64,000 bases of DNA, from contig CP025776.1 in assembly GCA_002886105.1 (NCBI GenBank), positions 2,294,001 to 2,358,000 of the forward strand, written 5' to 3'. Each line of letters opens with the position of its first letter. The first letter of the stretch is position 1. Position numbers and translations under genes: made by a program. The DNA comes from Enterobacter sp. EA-1 (GTDB taxonomy: Bacteria > Pseudomonadota > Gammaproteobacteria > Enterobacterales > Enterobacteriaceae). The notes beneath the pieces were generated by a model that was given only the letters and a program-made list of their open reading frames with translations, did no database searches and was not told the origin of the DNA. Below are positions 58,865 to 64,000 of the stretch, piece by piece.

Positions 58865-59876
58865 ATGAGCATTATTGAAACCTCATTAGCGTCGACGACG
58901 CGGCAGCAATCGGATCTTCTGCTGGATGTCAAAGATTTACGGGTCACCTTCCAGACCCCCGATGGCGATGTGACGGCTGTAAACGACCTGAACTTCTCAC
59001 TGCGCGCGGGTGAAACGCTGGGTATTGTGGGTGAGTCCGGCTCTGGTAAATCTCAGACGGCGTTTGCGCTGATGGGATTGCTGGCGGCCAACGGTCGTAT
59101 TGGCGGCTCAGCCACCTTCAATGGCAAAGAGATCCTCAATTTGCCAGAGCATGTGCTGAACAAGCTGCGCGCCGAACAGATCTCGATGATTTTCCAGGGA
59201 CCCCCATGACGTCGCTGAACCCGTATATGCGTGTTGGCGAGCAGTTAATGGAAGTGCTGATGCTGCACAAGGGCATGAGCAAAGGTGAAGCATTTGAAGA
59301 GTCTGTCAAAATGCTGGATGCGGTGAAAATGCCGGAAGCGCGCAAGCGCATGCGCATGTACCCGCACGAGTTTTCCGGCGGTATGCGCCAGCGCGTGATG
59401 ATTGCGATGGCGTTGTTGTGCCGGCCGAAACTGCTGATTGCAGATGAACCCACCACCGCGCTGGACGTTACCGTGCAGGCGCAGATCATGACGCTGCTGA
59501 ACGAGTTAAAACGCGAATTTAACACCGCCATCATTATGATCACCCACGACCTCGGCGTTGTGGCGGGGATCTGTGACAAAGTGTTGGTGATGTATGCCGG
59601 GCGTACGATGGAATACGGGCAGGCACGGGATGTCTTCTACCATCCTTCTCACCCGTACTCCTATTGGCCTGTTGAATGCGGTACCGCGTCTGGATGCGGA
59701 AGGCGAGTCGTTGTTGACTATTCCGGGTAACCCGCCAAACCTGCTGCGTCTGCCGAAGGTTGTCCCTTCCAGCCTCGCTGCCCGCACGCGATGGAAATCT
59801 GTAACAGTGCTCCGCCACTGGAGGGAATTTGGGTCGCTTGCGCGCCTGCTATAAGTCGGTGGAGGAACTGGTATGA
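58865..59876 (+). CDS. oppD: Oligopeptide ABC transporter ATPase OppD
   Basis: ATP-binding subunit, 337 residues. Walker [12 protein letters not shown]-loop [20 protein letters not shown] (break at 59200), ABC signature [20 protein letters not shown], Walker [16 protein letters not shown], switch His in [10 protein letters not shown]-terminal oligopeptide-specific Cys-rich extension ([15 protein letters not shown]) binding an iron-sulphur cluster in this family. Breaks: 59200, 59662, 59758, 59830. Overlaps oppF by four bases. Confidence 0.97.
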
Positions 59877-60879
59877 ATGCCGTAACTGAAGAGAGAAAAG
59901 TGCTGCTCGAAATTGCCGACCTGAAAGTGCATTTCGACATTAAAGACGGCAAACAGTGGTTCTGGCAACCGGCGAAGACACTGAAAGCCGTTGATGGCGT
60001 TACCCTGCGGTTGTACGAAGGGGAAACGCTTGGCGTGGTTGGCGAGTCTGGCTGCGGGAAATCCACCTTTGCGCGCGCAATCATCGGCCGGTGAAAGCCA
60101 CCGACGGTAAAGTGGCACGGCTGGGCAAAGATCTGCTGGGGATGAAACCCGATGAGTGGCGCGATGTGCGCAGCGACATTCAGATGATTTTCCGAGGATC
60201 CGCTGGCTTCGCTGAACCCGCGTATGACCATCGGTGAGGATCATTGCGGAGCCACTGCGCACCTATCACCCTAAAATGCCGCGCGTCAGGAAGTGCGGGA
60301 TCGCGTAAAAACGATGATGATGAAGGTGGGTTTGTTGCCGAACCTGATCAACCGTTATCCGCATGAGTTCTCTGGTGGTCAGTGCCAGCGTATCGGTATT
60401 GCGCGTGCGCTGATCCTTGAACCGAAATTGATCATCTGCGACGAACCTGTGTCGGCGCTCGATGTCAATTCAGGCTCAGGTGGTGAACCTGCTGCAAAAA
60501 TTGCAGCGAGAAATGGGGCTGTCGCTGATTTTTATCGCCCACGATCTGGCGGTGGTGAAACATATCTCCGATCGCGTACTGGTGATGTGCACCAGGCCAT
60601 GCGGTGGAACTGGGAACCTATGATGAGGTGTACCAGAACCCGCTGCACCCGTACACCAAAGCGCTGATGTCAGCGGTGCCGGTCCCCGATCCGGATCTGG
60701 AGAAGAACAAGACGATTCAGTTGCTGGAAGGGGATTTACCTTCACCGATCAATCCGCCATCCGGTTGTGTGTTCCGTACCCGCTGCCCGATTGCCGGGCC
60801 AGAGTGCGCGCAAACCCGGCCGGTGCTGGAGGGCAGTTTCCGCCATGCAGTCTCCTGCCTGAAAGTCGACCCGTTGTAA
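59873..60879 (+). CDS. oppF: Oligopeptide ABC transporter ATPase OppF
   Basis: Second ATPase, about 334 residues. [20 protein letters not shown] start, Walker [16 protein letters not shown]-loop [18 protein letters not shown] (60193: CCAGG read as CCGAGG), signature [20 protein letters not shown], Walker [16 protein letters not shown], switch His [18 protein letters not shown]-terminal Cys-rich tail [20 protein letters not shown]. Breaks: 60088, 60115, 60193, 60240, 60280, 60468, 60590. Last gene of oppABCDF. Confidence 0.97.
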
Positions 60880-60890
60880 TCTGACGGCAT

Positions 60891-60921
60891 GAAAAAGGGC
60901 TGATGATTATCAGCCCTTTTT

Positions 60922-60923
<2 letters not shown>
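60891..60923 (+). terminator. Terminator of the opp operon
   Basis: GAAAAAGGGCTGA / TCAGCCCTTTTTTC inverted repeat with loop TGATTA; also overlaps the last codon of the convergent yciU. Confidence 0.92.
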
Positions 60924-61279
<356 letters not shown>

Positions 61280-61294
61280 TCAGTTGGGCACGTT

Positions 61295-62758
61295 TTACAG
61301 CAACGGACTACAAGAAGTAAAACAGTCGTTCAGCGATTCGGTGCCAGAAAGGGCGTTTGACCCATAATCGCGCATCAAGAAGCCGTGAACGGGAGATATA
61401 GTCGTCCTGTACGGCTGCCAGATCGCCACCGAATCCTGCATCGTCGATCACCAGCGTAATCTCGAAATTAAGCCATAAACTGCGCATATCCAGATTGACG
61501 GTGCCGACCAGACTCAACTCGCCGTCCACCAGCACGCTCTTGGTGTGCAGCAGTCCGCCTTCAAACTGATAAATTTTTACCCCCAGCCGCCAGCAATTCG
61601 GTAAAGAATGCGCGGCTGGCCCAGCCTACAAAAACAGAATCGTTTTGCGTGGCAGAATAATGCTGACGTCCACACCGCGTTGCGCGGCGGTGCAAATCGC
61701 ATGCAGTAAATCATCACTCGGCACAAAATAAGGCGTGGTCATGATCAGATACTCACGCGAGGAGTAAACCGCCGTGAGCAGCGCCTGATGGATCAAATCT
61801 TCCGGGAACCTACGGGCCCCGATGCGATCGTGTGGATGGTATGCCCGCTGGCTTCCTCGAATGGCATGATGTTGGCATCGGGCGGCGGCGGGAGAATGCG
61901 CTTGCCGGTTTCAATTTCCCAGTCACAGGAGTAAATAATCCCCATCGCTGTGGCAATTGGGCCTTCCATTCGCGCCATCAAATCGATCCACTGACCGACG
62001 CCCGCATCTTGTTTTAAAGAAGCGAGGATCGACCATATTCATGCTGCCGGTGTAGGCGATGTAGTTGTCGATAAGCACGATTTTACGGTGCTGGCGTAAA
62101 TCCATGCGACGAAGAAAAAACACGCATCAGGTTTACCTTGAGCGCCTCCACTACCTCGATACCGGCATTGCGCATCATCCCTACCCACGGGCTGCGGAAA
62201 AACGCTACGCTGCCTGCGGAGTCGAGCAACAGGCGGCAATGCACGCCGCGTCGCGCTGCCGCCATAAGAGACTCAGCCACCTGATCCGCCATGCCGCACC
62301 GGATGCCAGATATAGAAAACCATCTCAATATTGTGCCGGGCGAGCTGAATATCGCGGATCAGCGCCTGCATCACATCATCAGAACTGGTAAGCAGCTGTA
62401 ACTGGTTGCCTTTCACGCCCGCAATGCCCGGCGGCGTTCACAGAGTTTAAACAGTGATGCGGCGACGCTGCTGTTCTCTTCGGCAAAATACGTTTGAAAT
62501 TCTTCAGGTCCTTTAACCATTTGGCGGTGGAAGGCCACATGGCACGGGCACGTTCAGCGCGACGTTTCCCGAGGTGCAGTTCGCCGAGTGAGAGATAGGC
62601 GATGATCCCGACCAGCGGCAGAATGTAGATAATCAACAGCCATGCCATGGCGGAGGTGACCGCCGACGCTTCATCAAAATACGCAGGGTCACACCAGCAA
62701 TCAGTAGCCAGTAACCTAAGACGATCAGCCAGCTCATTACGGTGTAAAAGGTGGACAT
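61295..62758 (-). CDS. clsA: Cardiolipin synthase A
   Basis: Phospholipase-D-superfamily enzyme joining two phosphatidylglycerols; about 486 residues in the inner membrane. Two N-terminal helices ([40 protein letters not shown]), HKD motif 1 [19 protein letters not shown] and HKD motif 2 [20 protein letters not shown]. The natural C-terminus FSPLL ends at 61295 after a break near 61313. Breaks: 61313, 61578, 61630, 61807, 62015, 62118, 62185, 62297, 62440, 62485, 62570, 62680. Confidence 0.96.
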
Positions 62759-62896
62759 AAATAAAAATCCTTTTCAAAACGTCATTCAGTGAGTTTACGC
62801 ATCCGGCTTCATCTGGCAAATAAAAACGCCCAAAGCGCTGGTCTGACGCGGGCGACAGACTATAATGGCGTTTCCGTTAAGCACTGAGTCGTAAAA

Positions 62897-63070
62897 ATGA
62901 AGCGTAGTCGTCCGGAAGTGGGGCGCTGGCGTATGCTGCGGCAGATAGGCCGCCGGAAAGCACGCTGGCTTGAAGCGCAGTCGCGCCGTAACATGCGCAT
63001 CCACGCTATCAGAAAATGCGGTGTGAACCGCCATCGTAATGTGTTGTTGTTTGCTATTTACGATATCTGA
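62897..63070 (+). CDS. yciY: YciY family small protein
   Basis: 57-residue basic protein, intact: MKRSRPEVGRWRMLRQIGRR, KARWLEAQSRRNMRIHAIRK, ending VLLFAIYDI. It matches E. coli YciY in length and throughout its sequence and in its position beside clsA. About a third of residues are Arg or Lys. Function unknown. Confidence 0.93.
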   Translation: MKRSRPEVGRWRMLRQIGRRKARWLEAQSRRNMRIHAIRKCGVNRHRNVLLFAIYDI

Positions 63071-63249
63071 TTACGTTGGGCACCGATAACGGTGCCCATT
63101 GTTATTCTTGTGGCCACGTGAATGTCGGCAAAGTGATGTTGACTCAATCATGAGCACGCGCTGTATGTCGGTTACGATAGCCTCATTGTTTATCCTTTAC
63201 CGCCACCATCTGGTGATGAGTAAGTGTTAACCTGCGGATGTTAAAATCA

Positions 63250-63588
63250 ATGAATAAAGAAGCTCTTATTTTTCTCGGTGTTGCCATCGTTGTTGAGGTT
63301 ATCGCGACGACCGCGCTGAAATCCTCCGACAGTTTTACTCGTCTGATCCCCCAGCGTTATCAGTATTGCCGGATATTGTATCGCATTTTGGTGTCTGACC
63401 ATTCCAATGCGCAGTATTCCAACCGGCGTGATTTATGCAATTTGGTCCGGCGCTGGTATTGTGTTGATCGGTATCGTGGGCTGGTTTGTGCACGGGCAAA
63501 ACTTGATCTCCCGGCCATGCTGGGAATGGGGCTGATTATTGCTGGAGTTGTCACCATTAATCTGTTTTCTAAGAGCATAGGGCATTAA
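63250..63588 (+). CDS. Small multidrug resistance (SMR) transporter, EmrE-like
   Basis: About 110 residues, four helices, proton-coupled dimeric antiporter family. MNKEALIFLGVAIVVEVIAT carries the essential membrane Glu (EmrE Glu14 equivalent); KSSDSFTRLIPS, then in corrected frames SIAGYCIAFWCLT, SIPTGVIYAIWSGAGIVLIG, MGLIIAGVVTINLFSKSIGH. Breaks at 63352, 63378, 63425 and 63505. The ATG at 63250 is preferred over 63238 by family alignment. Substrate unknown; could be QacE/EmrE-type or a guanidinium exporter. Replaces the kch-tonB side of the E. coli map. Confidence 0.9.
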   Translation: MNKEALIFLGVAIVVEVIATTALKSSDSFTRLIPQRYQYCRILYRILVSDHSNAQYSNRRDLCNLVRRWYCVDRYRGLVCARAKLDLPAMLGMGLIIAGVVTINLFSKSIGH

Positions 63589-63598
63589 CCTTATAAAG

Positions 63599-63620
63599 CC
63601 GGTGTTTTGCACCGGTTTTT
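63599..63620 (+). terminator. Terminator of the SMR gene
   Basis: CCGGTG / CACCGG stem with loop TTTTG followed by TTTTT, eleven bases after the SMR stop codon. Confidence 0.88.
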
Positions 63621-63875
63621 ATTATTGACTGCATTTACGCACACTTCTTCATTATTTCCTCATATTTCAGAAGAAAAGCTAACTGTCACGAAAGGTAATT
63701 AATGAGGCGCTTATTGTTCCTGATGAAATAACAAGGAATGCATTTAAAATAAGCGCTTAAAATAACCATTTTCCATGTAAAGATACGTAAGTGTGATCTT
63801 GATCAACATATGTAATCATTAGCTCATAGAACATTGTTCAGCGAAATTAATACGTTATGAGTAAATGGGACTACT

Positions 63876-64000
63876 ATGGCACTTAAGGATTATTTTGTTA
63901 GAACGGAACCAGCAAGACGCCGCTTTGGCGTAGCCTTCTTTGTCGGCATTATTGCGGGTGTGTTATCAGCATTTGTGAAATGGGGGCTGAGGTACCGTTG
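63876..64000 (+). CDS. YagU family inner-membrane protein, 5' end only
   Basis: The first 41 codons of a DUF1440/YagU-type protein: [37 protein letters not shown], then AEVPL after restoring one G in the G-run at 63980. The first membrane helix and the FVKWGAEVPL motif are characteristic. E. coli YagU contributes to acid resistance. The gene continues beyond the window. Confidence 0.8.
   Translation, partial: MALKDYFVRTEPARRRFGVAFFVGIIAGVLSAFVKWGLRYR

Overview
The window is a 64 kb chromosomal segment of an enteric gammaproteobacterium (family Enterobacteriaceae). From ychF (about 11.5 kb) to yciY (about 63.1 kb) the gene content and order follow the familiar E. coli block ychF-pth-ychH-dauA-prs-ispE-lolB-hemA-prfA-prmC-sirB2-sirB1-kdsA-chaABC-ychN-ychO-narLXK-narGHJI-tRNA-Tyr/tpr-purU-ychJ-rssAB-galU-hns-tdk-adhE-ychE-oppABCDF-yciU-clsA-yciY. 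The species cannot be fixed by eye; the non-E. coli insertions point to an Enterobacter/Kosakonia/Klebsiella-like relative rather than Escherichia.

Region by region. 1-6.9 kb: an accessory catabolic island on the minus strand (MFS transporter, SDR dehydrogenase, split transketolase, two aldo/keto reductases) with a divergent LysR regulator. 7.0-8.4 kb: decayed remains of a thermostable-hemolysin/SDR/TPR operon. 8.8-11.0 kb: a chemoreceptor ending in NDWETF and a convergent ferritin-like gene. 11.5-26.3 kb: core housekeeping genes for translation (ychF, pth, prfA, prmC), nucleotide, isoprenoid, haem and Kdo synthesis (prs, ispE, hemA, kdsA), lipoprotein sorting (lolB), transport (dauA, chaA) and glutathione turnover (chaC). 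26.3-28.5 kb: an inserted DUF1883-like gene and a dCache-type chemoreceptor. 28.6-41.9 kb: ychN, ychO and the nitrate respiration locus: the NarX/NarL two-component system, the NarK antiporter and the NarGHJI nitrate reductase, with a perfect FNR box and NarL heptamers before narK. 41.8-43.8 kb: an inserted EamA exporter and AsnC/Lrp regulator, then the tandem tRNA-Tyr locus with tpr-type repeats. 43.9-54.4 kb: purU, ychJ, rssAB, galU, hns, tdk, adhE, ychE. 54.4-63.1 kb: the oligopeptide permease operon, yciU, clsA, yciY. The window ends with an SMR efflux gene and the 5' end of a yagU-like gene.

The main technical observation is that most genes are interrupted by small indels, and that these fall overwhelmingly where the conserved protein requires CCWGG (the Dcm methylation site), typically read as CCGAGG, CCTCGG, CCGG or CCGGG; the rest are mostly homopolymer slips. 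This is the pattern of systematic base-calling error on a Dcm-methylated genome and not of gene decay. CDS coordinates below therefore run from the natural start to the natural stop across such breaks, and the entries say where the breaks are. I found no novel defence, phage or CRISPR-type system; the most interesting biology is the uncharacterised split-transketolase island at the left end.
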